Source: Micropterix aruncella (taxonomy: Eukaryota; Arthropoda; Insecta; Lepidoptera; Micropterigidae). From it: a stretch of DNA of 64,000 nucleotides. Location: positions 24,046,946-24,110,945 of the forward strand of contig OX155965.1 of assembly GCA_944548615.1 (NCBI GenBank). The letters are read 5' to 3'. Shown here in pieces: positions 1 through 14,191 of this stretch (the first letter of the stretch is position 1; every line of letters begins with the position of its first letter). The notes under the pieces are model-generated. The model was not told the DNA's origin. It searched no databases and saw only the letters and a list, made by a program, of their open reading frames with translations. The position numbers and the translations under genes are program-made.

Positions 1-786
1 CTTGTTTAACATATATTTTTTTCGAATCGTAAGCAGTACTGGTTTAGGCGTAATTATCCGTTTAAAATCATTCATTTTCGTTAGGAAATTTCTTCATTCG
101 GTCGCCGCGCTGGCCTAGGCCCGCGATAAAAGCTATGCAATAGCTTAATTATTATAATTACAATAGTTTACTTTCTGTAACGGCAGTCGTGTTTTTTATT
201 CTTTTTAATATATTTACTTGTTTAAATATTTCAATTGCTTGTTAAAATTATTTATGTAAGTGGCCAGTTTTGGAAGCTTTCAGTTTGACCTAAATACGAA
301 ACAAGGGAAAACGAATATTTTGTACCATATCCAAGGTAACCCAATAATATTTACCGTCGACGGCAAAACCAAAGGGAAAACTTTTCGAAGGTAGTTCGTT
401 AGGGGATTACCGAGGGATTTCCGAGTTGTCCCTTTTCAATGCTGGCTTACTGGCTATTCACTGTTCCCTTCTTATCGTACAACTTTGATTAATGCTACCG
501 ATAAATTACTACACTGTTTTAATAAAAAAAATATTGCAAGTTTCTCAGGCATGTTTCAGGTATCTCGGAGGATTTTTGAAAAATGCGAGAGATTATGGCA
601 AGAATTCACCCAATGTCTACCAATATCTGTCAATTAAATATCGATAATTGTTCATTTAAAAAGTCCAGTTGGCGCAACAGTAATGTCATAATGTGAATGT
701 GCCTTAATTTTTGCAAATGGCGTCAAATGTCACTGTGCTTTGACATATATGTTGTAGACAGATAGAGAATTAGTTGTCAATAAGCC
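1..786. other. AT-rich non-coding DNA at left edge
   Basis: I see no coding exon, RNA gene or intact repeat here. The stretch lies upstream of the first visible TMEM151 exon and is probably intron of that gene. Its last ~80 bases may already belong to the mariner remnant that follows. Confidence 0.4.
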
Positions 787-1892
787 ATGGAGCGACACAC
801 ACCTGAAGAACGTGGAATGATTGTAACTGCTTATTCGACAAATTTGAGGACGCCGATGGCACCACCGTAGCCGTAACTGGTGAGCGTTACAGGCAGCCGT
901 TAAACGAGTTTTTTTGCCGCAAGTTGCTGAGTTGGGCCTCGAACATTGTGAGTTCCGGCAGGACGGCAACCGCTTACACAGCTGGGGCTACGATGGAGAT
1001 TTTAAGACACTAATTTTCGAGCCGAGTTATCTCCCGTTTTGGAGATTTGGACTGGCCGTCCCGATTAGGAGCTAATGGGCCCTTGCTGAGTTGGCCACGA
1101 AGACCCAATCTGTTCAGGGTTGGTCACACTCACGAGTTTCCCCTAGGAATCGACCTTCGAATCAATCGACGGTCTGCGCACCGTGCGGCGTAGGCCAATC
1201 GACTGTGCACTCTGACTAACAGACGGGGGAGTCTGGAAGCAGTACTATATCCTATAGAGCGGTGGTGGTTGCGGACCTTACGGCGACTGCTCTTGAATCG
1301 ACCATCGGCTACCCGATCCTGGATGAACAGCCGGGCAAAGGATGCCGTGGTCCGCGATAGATTCGGTATATACACCGTTTCACTGCTTCGTAAGGGAGAG
1401 GACCGCGCAAGTGACCTCGAACTCGTAACCAATCGAGAGACTGGAGTAATCTGGTCGCAATTGAAGAAGTAAGGGCGTGAGTGTAAGCCTGCTGGGCAAC
1501 ACTCCCGGCTATCTCGCGGTTAAGGCGTTGGTCTCTTACGGGCATGTGGCGGAGCTTGACGGTGGACTGTTTTTGTCCAAGTCTTCTGCGGTCACTTCAG
1601 GGAGACAGAACGACTAATCGTTAAAACTCCCTGAGGTGACGGCCTCGCTCGTTGTAGTTGACAACTATAGTTGGCCGCCCCGATCACCAGATCTACCGAC
1701 GCCAGACTTTTTCCTTTAGGGCTTTTGGAAATCTCGTGTTTACCACAACAAACTACGGACCTTGCAAGTCTTGAAGAAGAAATCGCCAATTTAGAGCCAG
1801 ATGTTTTCCGAGCAACAACTCAAAATGTCTTAAAACGAGCACAATTTTGCATCAACTCCAGAGGTGGCCATTTTAGCGATATATTTTTTTTC
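787..1892 (+). pseudogene. mariner-superfamily transposase remnant, split by a retroposon
   Basis: An ATG at 787 opens a reading MERHTPEERGMIVTAYSTN, typical of the N-terminus of mariner-type transposases (DNA-binding helix-turn-helix end). After a 604-bp insertion (1068-1671) the frame WPPRSPDLPTPDFFL resumes near 1672. This is the conserved block around the last catalytic aspartate; TGG (Trp) has become TAG just after it. The C-terminal CINSRGGHF motif follows near 1850. The middle of the gene, including the first two catalytic acids, is missing or unreadable, so the copy is dead. The interrupting DNA is flanked by a duplicated 15-bp piece of this coding sequence, so the mariner copy was there first. 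Confidence 0.75.
1068..1671 (+). mobile_element. Family R retroposon, copy 1
   Basis: This 604-bp repeat begins ggagctaatgggccc and ends gttgacaactatagt. It is flanked by near-identical 15-bp direct repeats: tggccgtcccgatta at 1053-1067 and tggccgccccgatca at 1672-1686. That target-site-duplication length is typical of target-primed reverse transcription, not of cut-and-paste transposons. There is no poly(A) or microsatellite tail. Open frames inside are short, overlap on both strands and match no protein I know, so I treat the element as non-coding. Other copies lie at 6751, 7327, 14192/17388 and 26984. Confidence 0.75.
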
Positions 1893-4332
<2,440 letters not shown>

Positions 4333-4525
4333 CCACGATCTCAACCCGATCGAAAACCATGATCTGGGCCATTTGCAAAAAACGTCTCTCCAAGATGGAT
4401 TGTACAACGAAAACCAAGATGATCAGTGCAGTAATTCAAGTCTGGTTTCACGATGATGAACTGAAGGGAAGCTGTCAAAACCTGGTAAATTCTATGCCTA
4501 AGACTAAAAGGTGTAAGAAGACACA
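4333..4525 (+). pseudogene. Tc1-like transposase C-terminal fragment
   Basis: The DNA reads DLNPIEN in one frame. After a one-base shift it continues IWAICKKRLSKMDCTTK ... SCQNLVNSMPK. This is the characteristic C-terminal end of Tc1-type transposases, from the catalytic DLNPIENLW block to the final SMP motif. The frameshift and the missing N-terminal two thirds make it a dead fragment. I could not see convincing Tc1 terminal inverted repeats around it. Confidence 0.75.
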
Positions 4526-5200
4526 TTCTATATTAAAACTAACAAACTGTAACTACCAGTACTGTTTTTGTATGTTTATGTCCAATACAGCACTTCTCGA
4601 AGAAAAATACTCTTTGTTCCAATTAATTCGCACGGTACTGTAAGTATGAAATGTAAATGAGTTGGATTTAATAATACGTTTATTTTAAATGCTTATGTGT
4701 TCGTTATATAGTATTTTAATGCATATAATATATTAAATGAGAACTGTTCTCAATTTTTGATACTACCAAGCTAATTAGGTTGAATTGATTTGAACGCATA
4801 GGTATTTAAAAAATCATATTAAAATTAAAGATGAGCCTCACTCAGGTATGTTATTTTTATAACCACTAATCTTTTAGTCAAATTTACATGTACATAGGTA
4901 CAAGTCACGAATCTCGAATATAATAAAAACTAGTAGTAACCTACAAGTACTTATCAAAACGCTACCGCTGGGCTCAGGTCGGTTTGTATATGGGAGCTCC
5001 CCTACTTCGGAACATTAGGGTTTCAAAGTAGGAAGCTGCAATATCTTATCACGTCATCCATAGATGAACAAAACTAATAAGCGAAAGGATTTTTCAGATC
5101 GGATAATTCGTTGAAAAGTTACGACCCTTAAGTTCCTTATTTTGTAACTCAATAACGTAGTCCCATTTAAGAATATTTTTTATGTTATCTATTTTTCGTA
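4526..5200. other. TMEM151 intron, part 2
   Basis: The stretch is AT-rich non-coding DNA. I see no structured feature before the TTAA-flanked MITE that follows. Confidence 0.4.
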
Positions 5201-5204
5201 TTAA

Positions 5205-5895
5205 GGGGGAGCCTGGTTTAGATTCCAAAAAAAAACATGTTTTTCATGATTTATTTTTTTGAACTTGTGGTTGAAATCTGATCATGAAACTTTTATATCA
5301 GTTTGATAATCATTTGACAATTAGGAACATTTTTTGTAATAGTAAAAAACTATTTTTGAGATATTGCAATGGAAATGTACCGCTGCAGAATGACGGCATC
5401 TGCTTGCTCAGGTAATAACAAGAATAATTTTGCCCGAAACAAAAAAAATACTAATGTATTATTTTTACAAATGTATTTCGTAGATGAACTAAAACAATGA
5501 ACTAAAAGTTCTCATTTTTATAATTTTTCAAGGATTTTATCAAATAAAATGGATTTTCACCCTAAAATTTTAAGTTTTACAGATAAAAAAATATATTTAC
5601 TAACATTTTTTTCGGATTTTTTTAGTTCATATACAAAAGAATTAAATAATCTTGATTTTTTTTTAAGAGAAACTAGATCCATCAAGTAGATTTTTTTTAC
5701 CACCGGCGCAAAACCGAAAGATATAGTTTTGAGAAAAACGCGTGTAAAGATAAGAAGTAAGTTTTTAACACCTACAGCAATCTGAGACTATCAGCTATTC
5801 CAGAGGAAAAATATTCATGAATAGATTTCAACTTTAAGTTTTAAAAAAAACAATAAAAACGTGATTTTTTGGCCGTTTAAACCAGGCTTTCCTCC
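5205..5895. mobile_element. TTAA-flanked MITE (piggyBac-type target), 691 bp
   Basis: Inverted ends gggggagcctggttta (left) and taaaccaggctttcctcc (right) are bounded on both sides by TTAA (5201-5204 and 5896-5899), the target duplication used by piggyBac-type transposases. The inside is AT-rich and has no transposase, so the element is non-autonomous. A second, rearranged copy in opposite orientation lies at 29590-29938 in a downstream intron of the same host gene. Confidence 0.7.
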
Positions 5896-6508
5896 TTAAT
5901 ACGGATAGCTAATAAAAATTTGTTGACCGAACGAATGAAAATGTGGTTTATCAGTAGTCCGTTTGTGCCTAGCAACTTCCATATCTATTTCAGATACGAA
6001 ACCCTAAATCTCACCAGCTCTTTTCATTAAATAATAATACGGATTAATTAGATTAAATTAGAATTTTCGAAATCGGACGACGCGTTCTTGAGATATGGCC
6101 TCCTAAGCAATTATAACTCAAGGAAACATAGGCCGGTTTCAAAAATTTCTCTGATTTTGGTTTTGATAAAAAGTTAGTGATCGTACAACAGAAAATTATT
6201 TTTTTCAGTCGTTCGTTTATATGGCAGCCACCTGACGTAGTTTAAGGACAACCACTAATCTATTACCCTTTTCTGATTGGTCACAAGCAAATTTCTGAAA
6301 CAATTCTTGAAATCGGACGACGCGTTCTTGAGTTATAGCCTTTCTAAGCCATTGTAATCCAAGAAAGCATAGTACGGTTTATCTTCGTATCTAGGTGGGT
6401 TCACAGGTGATTACATTGCCGGCGGTAAAGGCGAAGTATGTCGCACCGTTTGTACGCTTTGGTACGGACTTCTAAAAGGGTTTACGCTTCAAATTTTCCA
6501 TATTACAG
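5896..6508. repeat. Intron segment with a direct repeat pair
   Basis: Two ~60-bp direct repeats, each containing gaaatcggacgacgcgttct, start near 6067 and 6305, about 240 bp apart. They look like tandem units of a dispersed repeat. The segment ends at the acceptor AG (6507-6508) of the next TMEM151 exon. Confidence 0.5.
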
Positions 6509-6674
6509 GTTTACTACGAGCGCGTCAACACCCACAGCGCGTCGACAACTTTCGGCCATGCATGCTGCGGTCATCGGGACGCCTCGAGGAACCTCATCCT
6601 GGACTCACGGCCACCAATCACCAAAGTGCGCTTCAGCAAAGGGTTTGCCTTCGCTAACATAGAAGCTGCAAGCG
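6509..6674 (+). CDS. TMEM151: TMEM151-family protein, second exon in window
   Basis: This 166-base exon is flanked by tattacag and gtgagt. It opens VYYERVNTHSASTTFGHACC, directly continuing the conserved TMEM151 sequence interrupted at 2574; vertebrate proteins read VYHERVNTH at this point. It contains LDSRPPITKVRFSKGFAFAN, matching the conserved 'T(R/K)(L/V)RF.KGF.FA' region that precedes the acidic EDQRSRFF block. It ends in phase 1, leaving G, which pairs with AA at 28541 to make Glu. The following intron is 21.9 kb long and is where most transposons of the left half accumulated. Confidence 0.93.
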
Positions 6675-6750
6675 GTGAGTGCCTCCTTGCAATCCTTACA
6701 TCTTAAGTTTTGAGCGCAATTTTGCACCTTTCGACATCTCCCTACGACGA

Positions 6751-7075
6751 GAGCTAATAAATAGGCCCTGTGCAGTTGAGTCATTATGACCCATGTGTTA
6801 GGGTCGGCCCAACTCACGGGTCAACTTTTATTCAGTAGCCCCCTCGTAGAAAAGCGAGCCAGGGTAGGACTCTGTGCCTGCGGCTCAGTTCCCCTAGGAA
6901 TCGGTCTTCGGGCGCTTCTGGACGGTTTGAGCACCATGCGACATCAGCCAATCGACTGTGAATTCCGACTGATAACCGGAAGCGTCTGGAAAAGGCTAGA
7001 TTTCCAATAGAGCGGGGGTGGTTGTCAACTTTATGACAGCCGCTCTTGAAACTGAGTGGCGCGCGATCGTCACGA
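6751..7075 (+). mobile_element. Family R retroposon, 5' partial copy
   Basis: This diverged copy of the 5' half of family R includes the blocks cccctaggaatcggtcttcg and ggtggttgtcaactttatga. The 3' half is absent. It lies 250 bp upstream of a full copy in the same orientation. I see no clean target duplication. Confidence 0.6.
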
Positions 7076-7326
7076 GATGACTGCCGCAGGGCACGCATCC
7101 CTTGCGAAGTCACACTCACAAAGTCGAGTCGATGGGCCTAGCTCACTTGAAGCTTCGCTAAAGAGCCCAGCAGAGAGCAAAGAGCATCGTTTTTAAGCAC
7201 ATGTGGATGTTTAAATACGTGTCAATGGGCGTAACGGAGTTTGCGTAAATTGATTTTCGTTTCAACAAATAACTTTTTTTCCTAAAAAACGTGCTATTTC
7301 GCACGAACAAATTGTGTCTATTAATT

Positions 7327-8002
7327 GGGAGCTAATGGGCCCTTGCTGAGTTGGCCACGACGACCCATTCTGTTAAGGGTTGTCACACTCACGGGTCAAC
7401 ACCCATCCGGCGGCCTCCACGCATGAAGTGCGAGCCCGGGCAGGACTCTGGCCTTAGGGCTAGTTTCCTCTAGGAATCAACCTTCTGGCGCTCATGGACG
7501 GTCTGCGCACCGTGCGGGTAAGCCAATCGATTGTGCACTTTGACTAGCAGTCGGGGTAGTCTGGAAGCAGTAGGTACATACTGTTTTCTATAGAGCGAAG
7601 GTGGTTGCGGACTTTGAGGCGACTGCTCTTGAAACGACCATCGGCTACCCGATCCTGGGGGAACAGCCGGGTAAAGGATACCGTGGTCCGCGACAGATTC
7701 GGTATACACCGTTTCACCGCTTCGTGGGGGAGAGGACCGCGCAAGCGACCTGAACTCGTAACCATCGAGAGACCAAAGTAATATCTGGTCGAAATTGGAA
7801 GTAAGGGCGTGAGTGTAAGCCCGCTGGGTAACACACCTGGTTATCTCGCGGTTAAGGCGTTGGCCTCTTACGGGCATGTGGCGGAGATTGACGGTGGACT
7901 GTTTTGTCCAAGTCTTCTGCGCTCACTTCAAGGGAGATAGAACGACTAATCGTTAAAACTTCCTGAGGTGACGGGTTTGCCCGTTGTAGTTGACAACTCC
8001 AT
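7327..8002 (+). mobile_element. Family R retroposon, copy with perfect 15-bp target duplication
   Basis: This 676-bp element starts gggagctaatgggccc and ends gttgacaactccat. It is flanked by a perfect 15-bp direct repeat, ttgtgtctattaatt, at 7312-7326 and 8003-8017. It is the best-delimited copy of the family in the window and shows that both ends are fixed, so it is not a 5'-truncated LINE. Open frames inside are not shared between copies without frameshift, so I do not call a protein. Confidence 0.85.
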
Positions 8003-8017
8003 TTGTGTCTATTAATT

Positions 8018-8940
8018 ATAAATACTATAGTTCACTTTGGTACCAGCAATCGTTTTTTTTTTAATATTGTTCTTGTTAACTGAGTGCGTCTTCCATTGGT
8101 ATAATCATTTTGTATCTGCTATTTTCTTAGTGTGTTTTTACTGCTCTGTTCTGATAATTATTTAAAAAATAATGTTTTAATTATTATTATTATAAATTAG
8201 CTCCCTCTAAAAATTCCCATTTTCGACAGCTTGACGCCTTCTTTAATTTTCTAACGCTCTTTTGTCGTGTACAGTAGCTTCTCCAGCCATCAATCAGCTG
8301 TATACATTTTATTGTCCCCTTTTTTTATCGATACGATTGAAAATACATGGACGAAGGTTTACCAACTGAGCTACTAAAACATAAATAAATCGAGTATTGT
8401 ACAAGTCCAACATCGATCCAGCGAGCTGCTAGACGGGCCGCTGCCTTCGTCTGATTTCCATCGAGAAACAATAAAAACAAGCAGCGAGCGAGTGATTCTC
8501 CCCACCCACCTTGGCGAGAGGCTGCCAACTGCACTGCAGCTAAAACTGGCCAAATCCACAAAATTAAATCACAAAAAAAATGTAATAACAAAATTTTATC
8601 TATTTATACAAAAGCCTGCATTTTTTTATATTTCTTTTCGGGCCCACCAACCAACGAGGGGGAAAAGTATTGTGAACGCGCTAGAAAAGTATTGTGAACG
8701 AGGAGGAAAAGTATTGTGAGATAGTTTTGTCCAGATGAAGACGGAAATATTCATTTTGAGACAATTAAGACGATTGGTTGTTTCTATGTGTCTCAATTGT
8801 GTGGCTAAGTGTGGCTGTGTGAATTCCTCCATGATAGCGCCCAAACGCTTAATCCGATTGAGCTGAAATTTAGCATTCGAGCATCATTTGGTCATGTCAA
8901 GGGTTGAAAAGGTTGTGGTTGAAATCTGTACAGTATTCAC
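8018..8940. other. Intron sequence with a short triplicated motif
   Basis: The stretch is mostly unremarkable. At 8659-8720 the motif gaaaagtattgtga occurs three times at ~23-26 bp spacing. No exon or transposon end was recognised. Confidence 0.4.
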
Positions 8941-10045
8941 CAGGGGGCGAACTAGTTATGTACTCTCCCAATCAACACCATCCTATCTCCACGAGCTTTT
9001 TGAACCATTAAGTTCCCACGGTCTCATATTTCGGTCAGCATCTGATAGTTTACTAAAAAATCCGTGTCTTTCTTCCATGGCGCAAGACTCTGGAACGATC
9101 TCCCGGCAAATATACGAAACTCGCCTTCTTTACCATTGTAACGATCCTTAAATATCGTACATGCCAGTCAACAAATGCATTGAATTCCAGTGAAATGCAC
9201 TGACGTCAATACAGCCATTGTTCCACCTCGTGCAGCGCTGAATTAACACGAATTTTACCTACTTTGTCAAATCATTTACATTGAACAAGATTTTTACTCG
9301 GAATATTTTGGATTGCGTAATTTTTCGGCCTTTATAAGGCGGCGAAAATAGTAACAGGGTATCATTTCTCGAATGATCACTCCCCCCAAGACAGCGGCGG
9401 AATCAACCCGGTACTACTCTCATGAGTTGGGTCAACGGGACGACCATTTTGGGTACCTCTTCCTTGCTTCCTCATATCGAGACGAGAAAGCATCAGTCTG
9501 AACTCGTACGAGATATTCTGTGCACAAACTATAATCCTTATCCATGCACCCTCGTAACTTCGGGCAGATAGCTACCGCATTCACGTCAACCCCTGACATA
9601 TTCGGGAAACGTTAACAAACTGGCAATATAAATTACTATAAACTCCTTCTGATACAATAAATACCTTCTGATATACATTCAATCGACTTTCAATATGGAG
9701 ATAACCCGCAAGTTGACACCACTTCCTCACATCAAACGACTTGGAGTCTAGTGAGGGGTGGCCCGTCACAGCATCATTTAAGACACATCAACGATTCTAA
9801 GAAGTAACCAGTTCTTCCCTTTCTCCTTCCTTCTCTCCCAATATCTTCTCCTCGGGCATTCTCAGTTTTAAATACCTATATTGGTCTGTATTTTATGCAG
9901 ACGAACTTTATAATATTTAAATTTACAATGCGCGAATGTACCACTGTGATTAGGTTAGTTGTAAGACATTGCCATGTGGAAATAAGCTCGCCTGTTTCTG
10001 TTAAAATGGAGTGCAAATAAAGAGATTATTATTATTATTATTTCA
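8941..10045 (+). pseudogene. LINE (Jockey/CR1-like) 3' remnant with (ATT)n tail
   Basis: Around 9066-9126 the frame reads SFFHGARLWNDLPANIRNS, the 'ARLWN.LP..IR' signature near the C-terminus of Jockey/CR1-type LINE reverse transcriptases. The stretch ends near 10040 with gtgcaaataaagagatta followed by an ATT repeat, the usual LINE 3' tail. The DNA between is decayed and may contain other insertions. No TSD was identified. Confidence 0.55.
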
Positions 10046-10449
10046 TTTGAATAAAGTACACGAAAGAGTAGGGTTGTGAAAATCCCGACACCGTCTTAAG
10101 TGTTCTTACTTTAATTTAATTGCGATTTTCAACATAGTAAACGCTTTCATACACTATGGACGCTTTTGACGAACGACCGAGCGAAGATTTAACATTTATT
10201 ACAGATTTTATTGCAGGTAGAAAATAATATATTATAAGTAGCAAAGTGGCGTAGTCCGAAACCAATCCCCCAGCGTCGTCAAAACCAGACCTCAATCGTT
10301 TTAAAAATGCACAAGACAGGCCACCCGGTTTGTAACCCTGACACGTAACTCTGTTTCGTTTCCCCTCATAACCCTGACACGGCATGAGGTTCGCCGTACG
10401 TTTCACGTCTCGCCTTGCTTGCACCCTCCGTCGGCGAGGTTACGTATTG
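10046..10449. other. Intron sequence without recognised features
   Basis: I see no conserved frame or structured repeat here. Confidence 0.35.
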
Positions 10450-10640
10450 CGGGCATTTGATGCTTTAGGCGATTGTATTCCGTGTTGAATGGCGGCATTA
10501 CTTCTATAATATATTACAATGCATCGCGTGCGGGCAATTTCTACAATGAAACGGGCTGAGTGTGGGGAAGTATATTACGTACCTATACAGCAAATGAGAA
10601 GTTGGATTGGTTGGAGAGATGTAACTACGCAGAAACAACT
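10450..10640 (+). repeat. Dispersed repeat 'S', copy 1, with one 31-bp unit
   Basis: The segment contains gcatttgatgctttaggcga, then a single unit like gcgtgcgggcaatttctaca, then gtggggaagtatattacgta. The same order recurs at 13715-13920 and at the right edge of the minisatellite at 17876-18118, where the unit is multiplied. Confidence 0.6.
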
Positions 10641-10796
10641 AGCAGTGTAGAATAGATGTATGTTTTTAGGTCCCTGTCTATCTACATGTATGTATGTTTT
10701 GGTCCTTACCTGTTTAATTTCCGTATTTTACACGACTGTCCAAATAAAAGACAGGAGAATGTTGTCAGGGTTCATATATGTATGTATGTACCCTAT
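10641..10796. other. Short intron spacer
   Basis: AT-rich DNA with tgtatgta repeats. Nothing else is visible. Confidence 0.3.
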
Positions 10797-11822
10797 ACAG
10801 GATGAGTTTTAATTAAGCGGCATCCTTCAAGGAGGTGAATCAGTACGGGCAAACTAAGCGACTTTTGATGTTCTTTTTTATAAAAAAATTAAAAAACAAA
10901 ACAGTTTTTTTTGTTTTTTTTTTGTTTGAAAATTTGAAGAACTTCACTGTTAAATAAAAGTTTGACAAGCGTTTGAGCGCGCTTTCTCATCTATCCGTAG
11001 GTAAAATATCATTAATAAACAATATTAGCAATTTGTCAATGTATTGGTTTTCTCCTTAGAACAGGCTCTGCCTAGTTAGGAGCAACACAATCTATGTTAA
11101 GTGCTAACGGTGTATTTTTTTTTGTTGACCAATAAATAAATATAAATAAATAAATATTTTACCTACCGCTAGATAGCGCATCGTGCTCAGCGCTTTTTAT
11201 ATTAGTTTTCAAAAAATCTTAATTTTGAAATTTTTATTTAAAACAACAATTTTGCTTTACAAAAAAAAATGTTTACCCAGATTTTATTTTCGAAAGTTGC
11301 TTACTTGCTCGTACTTTTCAAAAAAAAAAAATTTTTTTTCCCACATTTTCTTTTTAAAAGTTGCCTACTTGCTCGTACTTATTCACCTTCTTCAAGGATG
11401 CCGATTAATTAAAAGTCACCTGTTTACAGGTGAGTTTGAATTAACCGGCATTCTTCAATACGAGCTGATATACATTTTTTAGTACAAAAATTTGGAGAAA
11501 ACAAAAAAAAATGTTTTTCGTTTTTTTTTATGTTTGAAGAACGTCCCTGTTAAATAAAAGTTTAACTAGCGTTTGAGTGCGCTGCGCCATCTAGCGGTGG
11601 GTAAAATACCGCTAATAAACAATAATTTTTAGCGATATTTTACCTACCGCTAGATAGCGCATCACGCTCAGCGCTATTTTTCAGAATATTTCTTTTTAAA
11701 TTAAAAAATATATAATATATATATTTGTATTGTTCTCCCACAAGTTTTTATCAAAAGTTACTTACCTGCTCGTACTGATTCACCCCCTTTCAAGGATGCC
11801 GGGTAATTAAAACTCACCCTGT
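10797..11822. mobile_element. Two tandem MITEs of one family
   Basis: Element one (10797-11423) starts acaggatgagttttaattaa and ends aaaagtcacctgt. Element two (11426-11822) starts acaggtgagtttgaattaac and ends taattaaaactcaccctgt. The terminal inverted repeats continue inward through ggcatcctt...gaatcagtacg. Inside each is a subterminal block, ctaccgctagatagcgcatc, and its inverted partner. A third copy lies at 46032-46591. No transposase is present. The two copies abut with only two bases between them. Confidence 0.75.
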
Positions 11823-12259
11823 ATGTGTCAGTATCAGTATCAATGTATTCATTCGGAATATGCAATAACATCATGTCGTAATATTAAAGCTATTTATCGT
11901 ATACTAAAATTCGTCACTTGTTAATAATTATTGACTCATAATGAATTAATTGGAAAAATCATTTGATTTCAACTTTATTAATATTAAACATCAACTAATT
12001 TCTAGTAGAATATATCTACCTACGGAGAATTTAAAGTTCATACTACGATCGCATGGATCTACTAAATTACACTATTATCAAAGCGATAGTTGCGTTGACT
12101 AAAACCGGCTTTACACTGTACTTTTAAAAAAAAGGTATTTCCATGTACATAGGTAAACGTACAAAATTAATAATTATCGAAAAATATTAATAGGTATTTT
12201 ATACAAAATAATCACAAAACACAATCAAAAGTCTCAAAACAAATAGAAAAAAAACAATC
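11823..12259. other. Intron sequence without recognised features
   Basis: AT-rich DNA. I see no exon or element. Confidence 0.35.
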
Positions 12260-12267
12260 ATGTAGAT

Positions 12268-12782
12268 CATAGGTCTCCAAACTTTCCAGTCTTACGGCCA
12301 TACTGATTCCTCCCGTAAGTTTCAAGGGCCAAAAACGTGAAATCTGTCTCCCAGCAATGCAGTCAGCAGTCCAGAAAAACACCCCCCCCCCCCCCCCATT
12401 TCCCACTTTCCTCCACTGACTAATACATAATTTTGTCGAAACTACAAACTGTTGTCAGTGGAAAATTTCAGTTACATAAATTTCATTAGTATTTTATGTT
12501 ATATTGTTTATATGTTATATTGTTTCTGTGTCTTTTTATTTAACTTATTGTAACAACAAATAGAACTATCAACTACAACGGGCGAACCCGTCACCTCAGG
12601 AAGTTTTAACGAAATATGATCGTTCTATCTCCCGTGAAGTGTTATCGTAACAGCAGCAAACAACAATAAGCCATTATCTGTCGCGTGCCGGATTGATGGC
12701 ACTGGTCATTAGCTGTCGCGGGCCGGATTGATGACCCCGGCGGGCCGGATTTGGCCCGCGGGCCGTAGTTTGGAGACCCCTG
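12268..12782. mobile_element. hAT-type MITE, 515 bp, perfect 8-bp target duplication
   Basis: The ends are cataggtctccaaac (left) and gtttggagacccctg (right), with a GC-rich subterminal block ggcccgcgggccgtag. Both sides carry atgtagat (12260-12267 and 12783-12790), the 8-bp duplication expected for hAT transposases. Inside, at about 12572-12650, lies an inverted fragment of the family R tail (acaacgggcgaacccgtcac). A C homopolymer of about 19 bases sits near 12380. No transposase is present. Confidence 0.85.
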
Positions 12783-12790
12783 ATGTAGAT

Positions 12791-13135
12791 GATCAGGAAT
12801 GTTACTTAAAACATTGTAATCTACATAATAAATATTAAATTGATGTTTTTTTAATAAAAAAATAATTCTAAGGTATTAAAAAGAATTGGCATGCTCAGAA
12901 AAAATATCCAGTTTATGGAAATCATGTGTATGTATATATCTATGTTTGTCCGTTTCTTTATTCCACCCATAACTTATAAATGCTTGAACCGATTTAGAAA
13001 TGTATGGTATTGTTAAAATCTGGGTGTCATAGGGTACCTAAACTATTTAAATATCAAATAAATAACTGTCCAAATGTTAATAAATTAAGATAAATACATC
13101 GTAGGTATTATCAAATAAAATGACTGATTGACTTC
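12791..13135. other. Intron sequence without recognised features
   Basis: AT-rich DNA with nothing recognised. Confidence 0.3.
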
Positions 13136-13690
13136 AATTCAATTCAATTCATTTATTTCAAAAAATCTTTACAGATTGTCGAAACTAAAACTAGGTGTTA
13201 GGTACATTATTATTTACAATTTAATTCCTTCGTGATTTCATTTCCGTTCAGTTCTAAAGTTCACTTCGTAAATTATACACGTCATATACAGATATAAATT
13301 AATAACGATAGAGACAGAGTTCAATTTGTAGATAAAAAATATAGATGGAAGTCATGTTTGTTAGATTATATACGCATACTTGAACAAGTGGTATTTATAG
13401 TCTAGTAGAAGATTATTATTAAAATTCATTATTATTAATTATTAAAATTCATTTTTGTCGTTAAAACGATTATTAAAGATTATTAAAATTAAAATATAAT
13501 TAAAATTCATTTATGTCATATAATTCCTTATAAATTAGTAGCTTTCTGACTTCCGAATAGAAAACTAATATTTTCTTTTCCCTACATATTAGGTCTTTTA
13601 GGTTTTGTGGCAGTTTATTAAAAAAGGACATTCCAACTTCGTTCAGTCTATTAACTTCCAATTGATTGACTTCGTTCAATGATATTATAT
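13136..13690 (-). pseudogene. LINE 3' fragment, minus strand
   Basis: Read on the - strand, the segment gives NEVGMSFFNKLPQNLKDLI and further residues and ends, at low coordinates, in a tandem ATTGA-type tail (ttcaattcaattcaattcat on +). That arrangement of a C-terminal LINE frame followed by a short-unit tail is typical of a 5'-truncated LINE insertion. The clade is uncertain (Jockey or CR1). Confidence 0.5.
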
Positions 13691-13714
13691 CGTGTAAACT
13701 TTGGCGTTGCTAGG

Positions 13715-13920
13715 TATTGGAAGCATTTGATGCTCGAGTCGACTGTATTCCATATTGAATGGCGGAATTACTTCCATAATATATCACAATGCAACACATG
13801 AGAGCAATTTCTACAATGAAACGGACTAGGAGTGAAGTGGTGAAGTACAATAAGTATCTACACAGCAAACGGGAAGTTAAAGTATCTACACAGCAAACGG
13901 GAAGTTAGAATAAACGTCTG
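13715..13920 (+). repeat. Dispersed repeat 'S', copy 2
   Basis: This diverged copy of the repeat at 10450 contains tggaagcatttgatgctcga and atttctacaatgaaacggac. A 28-bp segment (agtatctacacagcaaacgg...) is duplicated in tandem near 13855-13905. Confidence 0.55.
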
Positions 13921-14191
13921 TTCTAAGGTCTAGAATAACTAGCAGGTGGACGTCGGTTCTAATCTATCTAGATGGAGGTTTGAGTAGTTGTGAGTATAAA
14001 ATTGTATTTTTTAATTTTATATTGTGCGCAAATTCTTCGGCGACCACATTTTGTAGCATAATTTGCAGCTGCCATCTGCAACGGGCGAACCCGACACCTC
14101 AGGCTCTTATAACGATATAGATCGTTAGTGTAGCCGTGAGATGATTACACAGTCAGTCAGAGAAAATACAGTCCACAGTCTATTAATAGGG
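13921..14191. other. Spacer with an inverted fragment of the family R tail
   Basis: At 14075-14145 the sequence caacgggcgaacccgacacc is the reverse complement of the family R 3' end, followed by its diverged upstream part. Otherwise nothing is recognised. Confidence 0.45.

Noticed and set aside
1130..1545. Open frames in family R copies, including related ones at 7470-7877 and 26974-27558
   Set aside because: Frames are broken differently in each copy, lie on both strands and show no recognised domain.
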